From contig JAFRJI010000036.1 of NCBI GenBank assembly GCA_017432345.1, forward strand, positions 1 to 32,254: DNA of 32,254 nt, read 5' to 3'. The notes below the pieces were generated by a model. That model worked only from the letters and a program-made list of their open reading frames with translations. It did no database searches and had not been told where the DNA came from. Within the stretch, counting starts at the first letter, position 1; every line of letters starts with the position of its first letter. A program made the position numbers and the translations under genes. Below are positions 17,321 to 24,307 of this stretch, piece by piece. This DNA comes from Bacillota bacterium (GTDB lineage Bacteria > Bacillota > Clostridia > Peptostreptococcales > Anaerovoracaceae).

Positions 17321-17329
17321 TGATATAAT
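17321..17329 (+). promoter_or_regulatory. Extended -10 of the lipoprotein gene
   Basis: TGA followed directly by TATAAT (17324-17329). No well-spaced -35 is visible. The start would be near 17336, about 33 nt before the ATG. Confidence 0.5.
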
Positions 17330-17368
17330 TGCGATAGACTCTAACAAGGGCAATCAGGAGGTATCAAA

Positions 17369-17932
17369 ATGAAACATAGAAATATATTTATCTTGGTCAC
17401 CGCCGTTGTTTTAGCGTTTTGCATGACGCTCTCCTTTGTGGGATGCGGCTCAACGGGTGATGAGACAGAGACCGAAGAAACCGAAGCCACTGAAGAAACG
17501 ACTGAAGCGGTCGATCCGGCCAGTGAATACGATATTGCAGCAGGCCTGGTACTGAATGATGACGGTGAAGATGCGATTCTCGTCGGCAATGGATTTGAAC
17601 TGACCATGCCGAATACAGGCACCTGGTCCTATAACGTGACCGGCCTGGATTCCATGGAACTGTATTACCTGACAGCGGCAGAGGCCGACTTTGGCGGCAT
17701 CTTCCTGACGATCGTAGCGATGGATATCGACGATAACACCTACGAAGAATGGCCTTCCTATGCGGTGGCCGGCGTGAACGAAGATCTCGGCAAGCGCTTC
17801 ATCGCGATGTACCCGACGGACGTCCAGTATAATCCGGAAGACCCTTACCAGGAAGAAGAGTACATGACGCTGCTGGATCACGTCCGGACCATCAACGAGA
17901 CTTCCGCGGGAAGCCCGTTCGTCATCAAATAG
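17369..17932 (+). CDS. Lipoprotein of unknown function, 187 aa
   Basis: The N-terminus MKHRNIFILVTAVVLAFCMTLSFVGC is a lipoprotein signal with a lipobox ending at Cys26. It is followed by an acidic, threonine-rich linker (ETETEETEATEETTEAVDP) typical of surface-exposed tethers. The remaining 130 residues form a soluble domain with beta-strand-like segments (DAILVGNGFELTMPNTGTWSYNV and FGGIFLTIVAMDIDD). I do not recognise the family. AGGAGG lies eight bases before ATG 17369. It ends four bases from the convergent FTR-like gene. Confidence 0.85.
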   Translation: MKHRNIFILVTAVVLAFCMTLSFVGCGSTGDETETEETEATEETTEAVDPASEYDIAAGLVLNDDGEDAILVGNGFELTMPNTGTWSYNVTGLDSMELYYLTAAEADFGGIFLTIVAMDIDDNTYEEWPSYAVAGVNEDLGKRFIAMYPTDVQYNPEDPYQEEEYMTLLDHVRTINETSAGSPFVIK

Positions 17933-17935
17933 CAG

Positions 17936-18133
17936 TTACTTTGCTTTATAGTACAACATGCAATGGCAATACCCTTCGAATTCCGGGTCGGCAATCTGAT
18001 CCCGGAATTCTTTGCACATGCAGATATTATCTTCGTTTTTCTCGAAGCGGCACGGACAGTAGCCGTCTTTTTTCTTTAACCCTGCGCGGATCGCTTCAAC
18101 GATCTCGCGGTTTTCATTGTAACGAATCTCCAT
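17936..18133 (-). CDS. Ferredoxin-thioredoxin-reductase-like mini protein
   Basis: The 65-residue protein has the six-cysteine pattern CPC (26, 28), CMC (38, 40) and CHC (56, 58), with the context GYCPCR...CMCKEFR...GYCHCMLYY. This matches the catalytic chain of ferredoxin:thioredoxin reductase. In that enzyme four cysteines bind a 4Fe-4S cluster and the other two form the redox-active disulfide; by analogy C28 and C58 would be the redox pair. The protein is shorter than the plant catalytic chain (about 110 residues) but keeps the whole core. No variable-chain gene is near. GAGGAG lies seven bases before ATG 18133. It follows the cupin gene in the same direction. Confidence 0.82.
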   Translation of the reverse strand: MEIRYNENREIVEAIRAGLKKKDGYCPCRFEKNEDNICMCKEFRDQIADPEFEGYCHCMLYYKAK

Positions 18134-18168
18134 TTCGTTTCTCCTCTGCTTGATGATTATATCGATCC

Positions 18169-18516
18169 TTACTCGACGAAGTCGTCCCGCATCGGCGCGA
18201 ACAGGTCAATGACTTTGCCCGGCTTCGTGCAGATCACTTCGTGGTAAGCGTGCGGCGCCATGAAGACGGAATCGCCAGGCCCCACGAGCTGGTGCTCCCC
18301 TTCCACGTTGAAATCGAATTCGCCCTCGATGACGTAGGTGATCTGCGTGTGGAAGTGTTCATGCCAAGGCGCCTTTTCGCCCGATTCGAATATGTTCTCG
18401 ACGCACATCATGCCCTCACCGTAGGCCAGGATCCTGCGCTCGTGCCAGGTCGGCATGTTCTCGACGAGAACGTCTCCATGCTTGACCCATATTTGTCCTT
18501 TGTCTGGTTTTTTCAT
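18169..18516 (-). CDS. Cupin-domain protein
   Basis: The 115-residue single-domain cupin has motif 1 reading WHEHFHTQITYVIEGEFDF, with metal-ligand histidines H52 and H54 and a glutamine (Q58) where many cupins have a glutamate. Motif 2 reads VGPGDSVFMAPHAYHEV, with H92. Such small cupins bind a metal and act as isomerases, dioxygenases or ligand sensors; no specific role can be given. AGAGGA lies seven bases before ATG 18516. It sits 27 bp after the lipoprotein gene and 35 bp before the FTR-like gene, all on the same strand. Confidence 0.85.
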   Translation of the reverse strand: MKKPDKGQIWVKHGDVLVENMPTWHERRILAYGEGMMCVENIFESGEKAPWHEHFHTQITYVIEGEFDFNVEGEHQLVGPGDSVFMAPHAYHEVICTKPGKVIDLFAPMRDDFVE

Positions 18517-18543
18517 GACTTTATCCTCTCTATTGTTTCTTCT

Positions 18544-20055
18544 TTACTGCTTCTTCAGTTTCTTCAGGTAGTTCAGTGCTTTGTCGATATCGACTTCCCC
18601 GGAGTGCTTATCCGGCACGCTTCCGGCAAAGTATGAGAACGACTGCGGCGCGGCGGCCGTTCCAACGCTTTCCGCTTCATAGGCGATCTTGTTCTCCATG
18701 TCGAAGACCTGCACGTGCAGGTTCTGGGAGTACGCTTTGGTGCCGCTGGTGTAAACGCCGGTGCGGGTATAGGTCGGATAGATGTAGACGAACGTCTTGT
18801 AATCGCCCATCGTTTCCGGCACCTTGATATCTTTCTTCGCCGCTTCCGTCAGCAGGATGTTTCCGGAGCTGGTGAACTTCCGCTTGTCGCTCCAGCTTTC
18901 CATCGGCGGTTCCGCCTGGAAGATCAGGCACTTTCCGGTGAGCACGGCGTCGCCACCCTTCTCTTTGTATTTGATACATTTCTTGTAGACTTTTTCGAGG
19001 TCATTATCCAAAAAATCCTTCAGCAGCGCTGTCGCCGTATCCTCGGTCACATTCGGCGTTTCGACGTCCGTCACCGCGACCAGTTCCTCCGTGCCCGGCG
19101 TTCCCGGAGGGTTCACCTGAAGGTCCGGTTTGATGAGCTGCATCGCTTTGATGAACGACTCGCCGCCCGGCGTCATCGAATACCCCGTTTCCGGATAGAT
19201 CAGCAGCGTCTTCAGGCTCTTCATATTTGCAAAATTCTCAAGGCCCCTGGCGGTGTAGGTGTAGTAATCGAATTCCGTCAGGTTGACCGCTTCTTCCTCA
19301 GCCGCTTCGCCGGTCTCTCCGGCAGCTGTTTCGGCAGTCGCTTCCGCGGTCGTTTCAGCAGTCACGTTGCCAGTGCTGTCGGCGCTTTCCAGATACGGGT
19401 TATCCTCGGTGACTTTATCAAGAGGATCTTCCGATGTCTCCGTCTGATTGAACACATAACCCGAAACCAGCGACAGCGTCTCCGCCCCGCTCAGGGCGTC
19501 GATGCAGTACCAGTCCATGCTCGGGCTGTAGACGACCTGGACATCCTTGAATTTCCCCAGATCCTCCAGGTCCTTATCCCGGTATTCTCCCAATGTGGAT
19601 ATCGGGGTCACGAGGTACAGCTTATCCGTCTTATCGGCGATCGCCAGCCAGTCGTGTTGCTCGTAATCCAGTATGTGATAGTTCAGGCCCAGACGCTCCA
19701 TAGACGTGCACGGCAAAGCCCCGATCTTCTCGACCAGATCTTTTTCGTAACCGTTGCCCTTCGTCCCGTCCAGGGTGAAGATCAGCGTTCCGATTTCTTT
19801 CCCATCGATGGCTTGGTACAACGCTTCGAAGATCGGTTCCAGATCCGCGCCGTTTTCAAGATCGATCTGCAGAACGTCCTGCTCTGCGTTATACTGCACA
19901 TTGAATGCCACCTCGCCGGCAGCGCGCTCTTCGACCGGCTTGTCCGCCAGTTCGGTTAATGATTTGTTCGCTTGTTCCAGCGGAGAGCCGCCACATCCGC
20001 AGAGGACGAAGAGAAAGACGCCCATCATGAGGATGCCGATAAGATATTTTTTCAT
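18544..20055 (-). CDS. Large lipoprotein of unknown function, 503 aa
   Basis: Starts at ATG 20055, six bases after GGAGG; a longer open frame upstream has no such signal. The lipoprotein signal MKKYLIGILMMGVFLFVLCGC gives a lipidated Cys21. The extracellular part has a first domain with alternating strands and helices (about 35-260, including DVLQIDLENGADLEPIFEALYQAIDGKEIGTLIFTL), an Ala/Thr/Glu-rich low-complexity linker (about 240-275), and a second beta-rich domain with repeated YTRTGVYTSGTKAYSQNLHVQVFD-like strands. The first part reads somewhat like a leucine-rich-repeat-style scaffold, but this is not certain. I do not recognise a family. It heads a leftward run with the cupin and FTR-like genes. 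Confidence 0.8.
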   Translation of the reverse strand: MKKYLIGILMMGVFLFVLCGCGGSPLEQANKSLTELADKPVEERAAGEVAFNVQYNAEQDVLQIDLENGADLEPIFEALYQAIDGKEIGTLIFTLDGTKGNGYEKDLVEKIGALPCTSMERLGLNYHILDYEQHDWLAIADKTDKLYLVTPISTLGEYRDKDLEDLGKFKDVQVVYSPSMDWYCIDALSGAETLSLVSGYVFNQTETSEDPLDKVTEDNPYLESADSTGNVTAETTAEATAETAAGETGEAAEEEAVNLTEFDYYTYTARGLENFANMKSLKTLLIYPETGYSMTPGGESFIKAMQLIKPDLQVNPPGTPGTEELVAVTDVETPNVTEDTATALLKDFLDNDLEKVYKKCIKYKEKGGDAVLTGKCLIFQAEPPMESWSDKRKFTSSGNILLTEAAKKDIKVPETMGDYKTFVYIYPTYTRTGVYTSGTKAYSQNLHVQVFDMENKIAYEAESVGTAAAPQSFSYFAGSVPDKHSGEVDIDKALNYLKKLKKQ

Positions 20056-20088
20056 GGTACACCTCCTTCCCACTCGGGGCTTTGCATT

Positions 20089-20097
20089 ATTATACCA
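20089..20097 (-). promoter_or_regulatory. Extended -10 of the large lipoprotein gene
   Basis: Reading leftward, TGG directly precedes TATAAT (20094-20089). The start near 20082 leaves a leader of about 27 nt with the GGAGG site. No convincing -35 is seen. Confidence 0.5.
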
Positions 20098-20117
20098 TAG
20101 AACCGATCGGGAAAGAA

Positions 20118-20146
20118 TTGCAAAGCCTTCCGTCATGCGATAGAAT
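20118..20146 (+). promoter_or_regulatory. Promoter of ansA with -10 abutting the start codon
   Basis: TTGCAA (20118-20123), 17 bp, TAGAAT (20141-20146), then six bases to ATG 20153. Transcription would begin at or next to the A of the ATG. Confidence 0.55.
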
Positions 20147-20152
20147 GACGCT

Positions 20153-21220
20153 ATGAAAAAGATTTTGATTTTGACCACGGGCGGGACCATCGCTTCCGTC
20201 CAATCCCCGGACGGACTCGTGCCGGGCATGAGCAGCGAACAGCTGCGCGGACACCTTCCGCAAATCGGTGCGGATATCGCCATCGATATCATCGAACTGT
20301 TCCACATCGACAGCACGGACATGACCGTCGATCACTGGATCACGATCATCCACGCGATCCGCGACCATTATGATGATTACGACGGTTTCGTCATCTGCCA
20401 CGGAACGGATACCATGGCGTACACAGCCGCCATGCTTTCCTATACGATCCAGGATTCCGACAAGCCGATCGTCCTGACCGGCGCGCAAAAGCCGATCGGG
20501 TTTGAGATCACGGACGCCAAATCCAATCTGCAGGACAGCATTCTCTATGCGGCGGATCCGCGATCCCGCGGCGTGCAGGTCGTCTTTGCCGGCAAAGTCA
20601 TCGCTGGAACGCGGGCGCGCAAAATCCGCTCCATGAGTTTCTCGGCATTTTCCAGCATCAATCTGCCGGAGATTGCGGACATCAACAACGGGCAGATCAT
20701 CCGCTATCTGACGGATCCTGCCTACTGCAAGCCGGCTGGCGAAGGCAACCATTCGACCGGTGCGGCGGTGCGCTTCTGTGACGCGATCGATCCGAACGTC
20801 TTCTTGCTGAAACTTACGCCGAGCATGTCTCCGGAACTTTTGCCGGAGATCTTCCGGATCTACGACGCGATCGTCATCGAGAGCTTTGGCGCCGGCGGTA
20901 TCCCGGCTTCTCTCGAACAGACGCTGTTCGAGGAACTCGCCAAGTACCGGCCGGAGGAAAAGATCCTCGCCATGACGACGCAGGTCCCTTTCGAAGGCAG
21001 CCATCTGGAAACCTATGCCGTCGGCCGCCGGATCGCTGGATCGTTCCAGATCCTGGAGGCCCGCGACATAACGCTGGAAGCAACGGTCGCCAAACTGATG
21101 TGGATCCTGGCGGACAAGGATCAGTCCTGGGAAGAGATTCAGCGGCGTTTCTACACGCCGATCGCAATGGACACCCTCATCACGCCGGAGGAGTCCTGCG
21201 GCGGATTTGTCTTGAGATAG
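20153..21220 (+). CDS. ansA: L-asparaginase, type I (AnsA-like)
   Basis: The 355-residue protein has both asparaginase signatures: TTGGTIAS (residues 8-15, nucleophile Thr12) and CHGTDTMAYTAAML (T85, D86), followed by VLTGAQKPIG. It hydrolyses asparagine to aspartate and ammonia. The lack of a signal peptide and the length suggest a cytoplasmic type I enzyme. The start is fixed by the family N-terminus (MKKILILTTGGT). No ribosome binding site precedes it, and the -10 box ends six bases upstream, so a leaderless mRNA is plausible. The next gene starts 18 bp after its stop and probably shares the transcript. Confidence 0.92.
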   Translation: MKKILILTTGGTIASVQSPDGLVPGMSSEQLRGHLPQIGADIAIDIIELFHIDSTDMTVDHWITIIHAIRDHYDDYDGFVICHGTDTMAYTAAMLSYTIQDSDKPIVLTGAQKPIGFEITDAKSNLQDSILYAADPRSRGVQVVFAGKVIAGTRARKIRSMSFSAFSSINLPEIADINNGQIIRYLTDPAYCKPAGEGNHSTGAAVRFCDAIDPNVFLLKLTPSMSPELLPEIFRIYDAIVIESFGAGGIPASLEQTLFEELAKYRPEEKILAMTTQVPFEGSHLETYAVGRRIAGSFQILEARDITLEATVAKLMWILADKDQSWEEIQRRFYTPIAMDTLITPEESCGGFVLR

Positions 21221-21238
21221 AATAATGCAGGTGAAAAC

Positions 21239-22348
21239 ATGGTAAAGAATATATTGAAAACAATCGGTATGCTGATCGGGGTGGTTTTGCTGGCCATCTG
21301 CGTGCTGCTGGCATGGCTCTCCTTTAACGAGTACAAGCCGGCGCCGGAAGAACCGCTCGAAGTCGTCAGCAACATTGACGGGGAGCCGACCAAAGCGCGT
21401 GATCTTTCGGTCAACGAATCCATATCGATCCTCTCCTGGAACATGGGCTATGGGGCTTTGGGAGACAACGCCGACTTCTTCATGGATGGCGGCGAGAGCG
21501 TCATGACGGCTGACCTGACCCGGGTCAACGCGAATACGATGGCGGTCATCGAATACCTGAAGTCGCAGAACCCGGATGTCGTCTTCCTCCAGGAAGCCGA
21601 CCAGGACAGCAAGCGCAGCCAGCACGTCGATGAAGTGGCGAAGATCCGCAAAGCTCTGAACAAAAAGTACCAGAGCACCTTTGCGAACAACTATAAAGTT
21701 TCATATGTCCCGTACCCGGTCCCGACCCTCGGCAAGGTCGACTCCGGACTTTTGACGCTGTCAAAATTCAAGGTCTCGGGCGCGACCCGCGTCAGCCTGC
21801 CGTGTCCGTTCAGCTGGCCAGTCCGGACGATGAATCTGAAGCGCTGCCTGATGGTGGACCGTATTCCTCTGCTGGCGGAGGGCAGCCCGCAGGAACTCGT
21901 CCTCATCAACCTCCATCTGGAGGCCTACGATAGCGGCGAAGGGAAAATCGCCCAGACAAAGGCGCTCCGCAAAGTTCTGGAGGAGGAGTACGCGAAGGGA
22001 AATTACGTGATCGCGGGCGGCGATTTCAACCAGACCTTCTCTAACGTCAACCATTCGCTCTATCCTGTCCTCGAAGGAAAGTGGGAGCCGGGCAAGCTGA
22101 AGGCGAAGCCTTTCAAAAAGAACTGGGCTCTTCTCATGGATCCGACGGCTCCGACCTGCCGGTCGCTGGACCGCCCGCTGGAAGGTCTGACACCGGATGA
22201 AAAGGATCCGACGGAATTCCAGTATTACATGATCGACGGGTTCATCGTCAGTAAAAATCTGGAGATCCAGCAAATAAAAACACAGGATCTCGGGTTCCAG
22301 TTCTCGGACCACAATCCTGTGCTTCTGCAGGTACGAATCATACCGTAA
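21239..22348 (+). CDS. Membrane-anchored endonuclease/exonuclease/phosphatase-fold protein
   Basis: One N-terminal membrane helix (MVKNILKTIGMLIGVVLLAICVLLAWL) is followed by an extracytoplasmic EEP domain of about 320 residues. Motifs seen are LSWNMGYG, VFLQEAD (the metal-binding Glu), INLHLEAYD, AGGDFNQ (Asp and Asn), DGFIVSK and SDHNPVLLQV (the Asp-His pair). These match the DNase I / sphingomyelinase / inositol phosphatase superfamily. Anchoring outside the membrane suggests a phosphodiesterase or lipid phosphatase rather than DNA repair, but the substrate is unknown. The upstream AGGTGA is a moderate ribosome binding site. It is probably co-transcribed with ansA and ends at a clear terminator. 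Confidence 0.85.
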   Translation: MVKNILKTIGMLIGVVLLAICVLLAWLSFNEYKPAPEEPLEVVSNIDGEPTKARDLSVNESISILSWNMGYGALGDNADFFMDGGESVMTADLTRVNANTMAVIEYLKSQNPDVVFLQEADQDSKRSQHVDEVAKIRKALNKKYQSTFANNYKVSYVPYPVPTLGKVDSGLLTLSKFKVSGATRVSLPCPFSWPVRTMNLKRCLMVDRIPLLAEGSPQELVLINLHLEAYDSGEGKIAQTKALRKVLEEEYAKGNYVIAGGDFNQTFSNVNHSLYPVLEGKWEPGKLKAKPFKKNWALLMDPTAPTCRSLDRPLEGLTPDEKDPTEFQYYMIDGFIVSKNLEIQQIKTQDLGFQFSDHNPVLLQVRIIP

Positions 22349-22402
22349 CGGCACGGTACGGTACAGTGCGTTACCGAAACGTTACGACACATCATACGTT
22401 AC
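22345..22402 (+). repeat. CGTTAC repeats before the terminator
   Basis: CGTTAC occurs at 22369, 22380 and 22397, with the inverted copy GTAACG at 22345. Between the first two lies GGTACGGTAC. The first inverted pair can fold with a one-base bulge (GTAACGGCAC with GTGCGTTAC). No function is evident. Confidence 0.35.
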
Positions 22403-22411
22403 CAAATACAA

Positions 22412-22441
22412 CGCGGCGCTTTGACAGCGCCGCGGTTTTTT
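22412..22441 (+). terminator. Rho-independent terminator of the ansA / EEP unit
   Basis: A 9-bp perfect stem, CGCGGCGCT (22412-22420) with AGCGCCGCG (22426-22434), has a 5-nt loop followed by GTTTTTT. It also lies just past the stop of the convergent gene and may work weakly for it. Confidence 0.9.
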
Positions 22442-23267
22442 ATTCTTCTTCGAACTCTTTGTCCAGCTCTTCGGCGGCCGCGCCGATCATGCTCGCCGGC
22501 GCCGGCATCACCGATGCTACCTTGTCCACACCGGAAACGATCGGTTTCTTGATCCGGCACAGCTTGTCCCGGCAGTTCTCGCACCGGATCGACGCATTGG
22601 ATCCGCGCCAGAACCGTTCCGGATGCTGTGCGAAGACCAGTTCCCACCGCAGCATGACGATGATCGCCATGAAGATCAGGCTCCAGCTGAAGAAACTGCG
22701 GATCATGATCATCGGCGTGTACATCATCAGATGCCCCCAGTCAAAGATCCGACAGTTGACGCAGCAGCGGTTGCCCATCATGTATTTCTGGAACGGGCAG
22801 AACAGCATCATGCAGATCAGGTCCGCCGTGTAATAGAACAGCGTCAGGAGAAGCAGCTCCTCTACACCGATGATGTTGCACAGATACAGGATCGCAAAAA
22901 TCGCGTTGAAGCTGAGCCACAGGAGCAACACCCGCCACGCCCGGACGTTCATCCTCTGCACATACTCCAGAAGCTGCAGACGGTCGTAGCCGCCTTCCGG
23001 CTCGCGGTAATTGATCGGCCGGCTCTTGAATCCGCTCATGGTGATGCGCACTTTCGGGATCAGATGGATGACCATGCCGGCCATCAGTATCATCCACAGC
23101 ACGTGCAGCGGCGTGAACCCATGAAAAAACTGGTCCGTCATGATGTCCCGCAGCATCTGCCGGTGCGTGAAGTACGCATAGATCACGGCCAGCAGGATCA
23201 TCACACGGCATGCGAGCCGCGCCATATAGATCGCGAATATTTTATTGTGTTCGATCACCTTTTTCAT
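22440..23267 (-). CDS. Membrane protein with two cysteine clusters
   Basis: The 275-residue protein has about five membrane segments. Two cysteine clusters face the same side by the segment count: CPFQKYMMGNRCCVNCRIFDWGH in a loop, and IRCENCRDKLCRIKK after the last segment. These resemble metal or Fe-S binding knuckles. The acidic C-terminus ends EELDKEFEEE. I do not recognise a named family. ATG 23267 has GGAG eight bases upstream and lies inside the end of the YczE-like gene (26-bp overlap), so translation is coupled. It is the last gene of the four-gene leftward operon. Confidence 0.75.
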   Translation of the reverse strand: MKKVIEHNKIFAIYMARLACRVMILLAVIYAYFTHRQMLRDIMTDQFFHGFTPLHVLWMILMAGMVIHLIPKVRITMSGFKSRPINYREPEGGYDRLQLLEYVQRMNVRAWRVLLLWLSFNAIFAILYLCNIIGVEELLLLTLFYYTADLICMMLFCPFQKYMMGNRCCVNCRIFDWGHLMMYTPMIMIRSFFSWSLIFMAIIVMLRWELVFAQHPERFWRGSNASIRCENCRDKLCRIKKPIVSGVDKVASVMPAPASMIGAAAEELDKEFEEE

Positions 23268-23916
23268 CGAACAATCTCCGTTCCATCCCAGCAAAGAATT
23301 TTGCATAAACCTTCACGATGTTGCCGACCAACAGCGCCGCCGCGATCGTCCCCTCCCGCACGCCGATCAGCGCGCCGAGGAAGATCATGCAAAGTACTCC
23401 GGCAGCGACGGTCCATCCCGCATCGGTCAGTACCCGGATGTTTCCAAAACTTACGTGGGACACCTTGCTGATGGCCCGTACAAACGCGTCGCCCGGCAGC
23501 ATGACCACATCGGCTACGACTTCCAGGTGTACGCCGAATGCCAGAACGACACATCCGATCAGCAGAACGAGCGCCTGCTGCCAATACGCGGCCGGCTCGA
23601 CCCGCGTCAGAATCCATACGCAAAAATCGATGCAGTACCCGAACACCAGCGTCAGCACTGCCTGCAGCACCAACTCTATTTTAACAACTTTTCTCTTTAA
23701 TATAAAGATTTGCGAAACGATCAACAGGTAATTGAACAAAATCGTCCAGTTGCCCAATGTCAGTTTCGTAAGGATCAGCGACAAGGTATACGGCACTGCC
23801 GCGATCGGCGAAGTCCCCAATCCGGCTTTCGTTGTAAGCGCGATTCCCAGCGACACGAAAAACAGCCCCAAAAGGAAAATGATGTGTCGTTTTATGATCT
23901 CTCTGCTATCTCTCAT
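23242..23916 (-). CDS. YczE/YitT-like integral membrane protein
   Basis: The 224-residue protein has about five membrane segments. Its N-terminus, FLLGLFFVSLGIALTTKAGLGTSPIAAVPYTLSLI, is characteristic of YczE-type (DUF6198) membrane proteins, where a glycine-rich GLGTSP turn follows the first helix. A second similar motif is VADVVMLPGDAFVRAISKV. Relatives are of uncertain function, possibly transporters. It starts six bases after the stop of the 122-residue gene and overlaps the start of the next gene by 26 bp. Confidence 0.82.
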   Translation of the reverse strand: MRDSREIIKRHIIFLLGLFFVSLGIALTTKAGLGTSPIAAVPYTLSLILTKLTLGNWTILFNYLLIVSQIFILKRKVVKIELVLQAVLTLVFGYCIDFCVWILTRVEPAAYWQQALVLLIGCVVLAFGVHLEVVADVVMLPGDAFVRAISKVSHVSFGNIRVLTDAGWTVAAGVLCMIFLGALIGVREGTIAAALLVGNIVKVYAKFFAGMERRLFDEKGDRTQ

Positions 23917-23922
23917 GCAGTA

Positions 23923-24291
23923 TCATTCTTCCGGCGTGACCTGGATGCCCGCCTTGTTCAGGAAGTCCTCGAAGCTTTCGCAGTCTTCGATCACGACCGG
24001 CGCCACGAGCCCATACAGATCCTCGAAATCTTCGTTCTTGATTTCGATCGTCTGCGTCACGATGTCGCCTTCGTCATCCATCTCGATGTTCAGGAACTGA
24101 ACGAAGGAGAGCGGCTGGTCGGCGCACACAATGTAAAGCGCGTTGCCGTCCAGGTTTTCCCCGATGCAAAGCATCCGGATGCCGGTCTGAAGCATTGCTG
24201 AAAATGCTCCGACAAACTTATTCATAACCTCTTCCCGGACTTCGGGTGTGATCTCTTCAAAAGTCGTGCTTTCTTCGTATTCGCCTATCAT
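23923..24291 (-). CDS. Acidic hypothetical protein, 122 aa
   Basis: A soluble, strongly acidic protein with beta-alpha character: MNKFVGAFSAMLQTGIRMLCIGENLDGNALYIVCADQPLSFVQFLNIEMDDEGDIVTQTIEIKNEDFEDLYGLVAPVV. No family is recognised, and there is no signal peptide or membrane segment. AGGAG lies six bases before ATG 24291. It starts 16 bp after the GDPD-phosphoesterase gene and ends six bases before the YczE-like gene, so it is part of the same operon. Confidence 0.75.
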   Translation of the reverse strand: MIGEYEESTTFEEITPEVREEVMNKFVGAFSAMLQTGIRMLCIGENLDGNALYIVCADQPLSFVQFLNIEMDDEGDIVTQTIEIKNEDFEDLYGLVAPVVIEDCESFEDFLNKAGIQVTPEE

Positions 24292-24307
24292 GTAGTGCTC
24301 CTTTCAT

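Noticed and set aside
16973-17368. Possible riboswitch leader for the lipoprotein gene
   Set aside because: A strong terminator ends the RNA at about 17290, the lipoprotein has its own extended -10 at 17321-17329, and no known riboswitch core (TPP, FMN, SAM, cobalamin, glycine, c-di-GMP, c-di-AMP) is recognisable.
20056-20322. N-terminal extension of the 503-residue lipoprotein
   Set aside because: It overlaps the start of ansA. The lipoprotein signal and the GGAGG site mark 20055 as the start.
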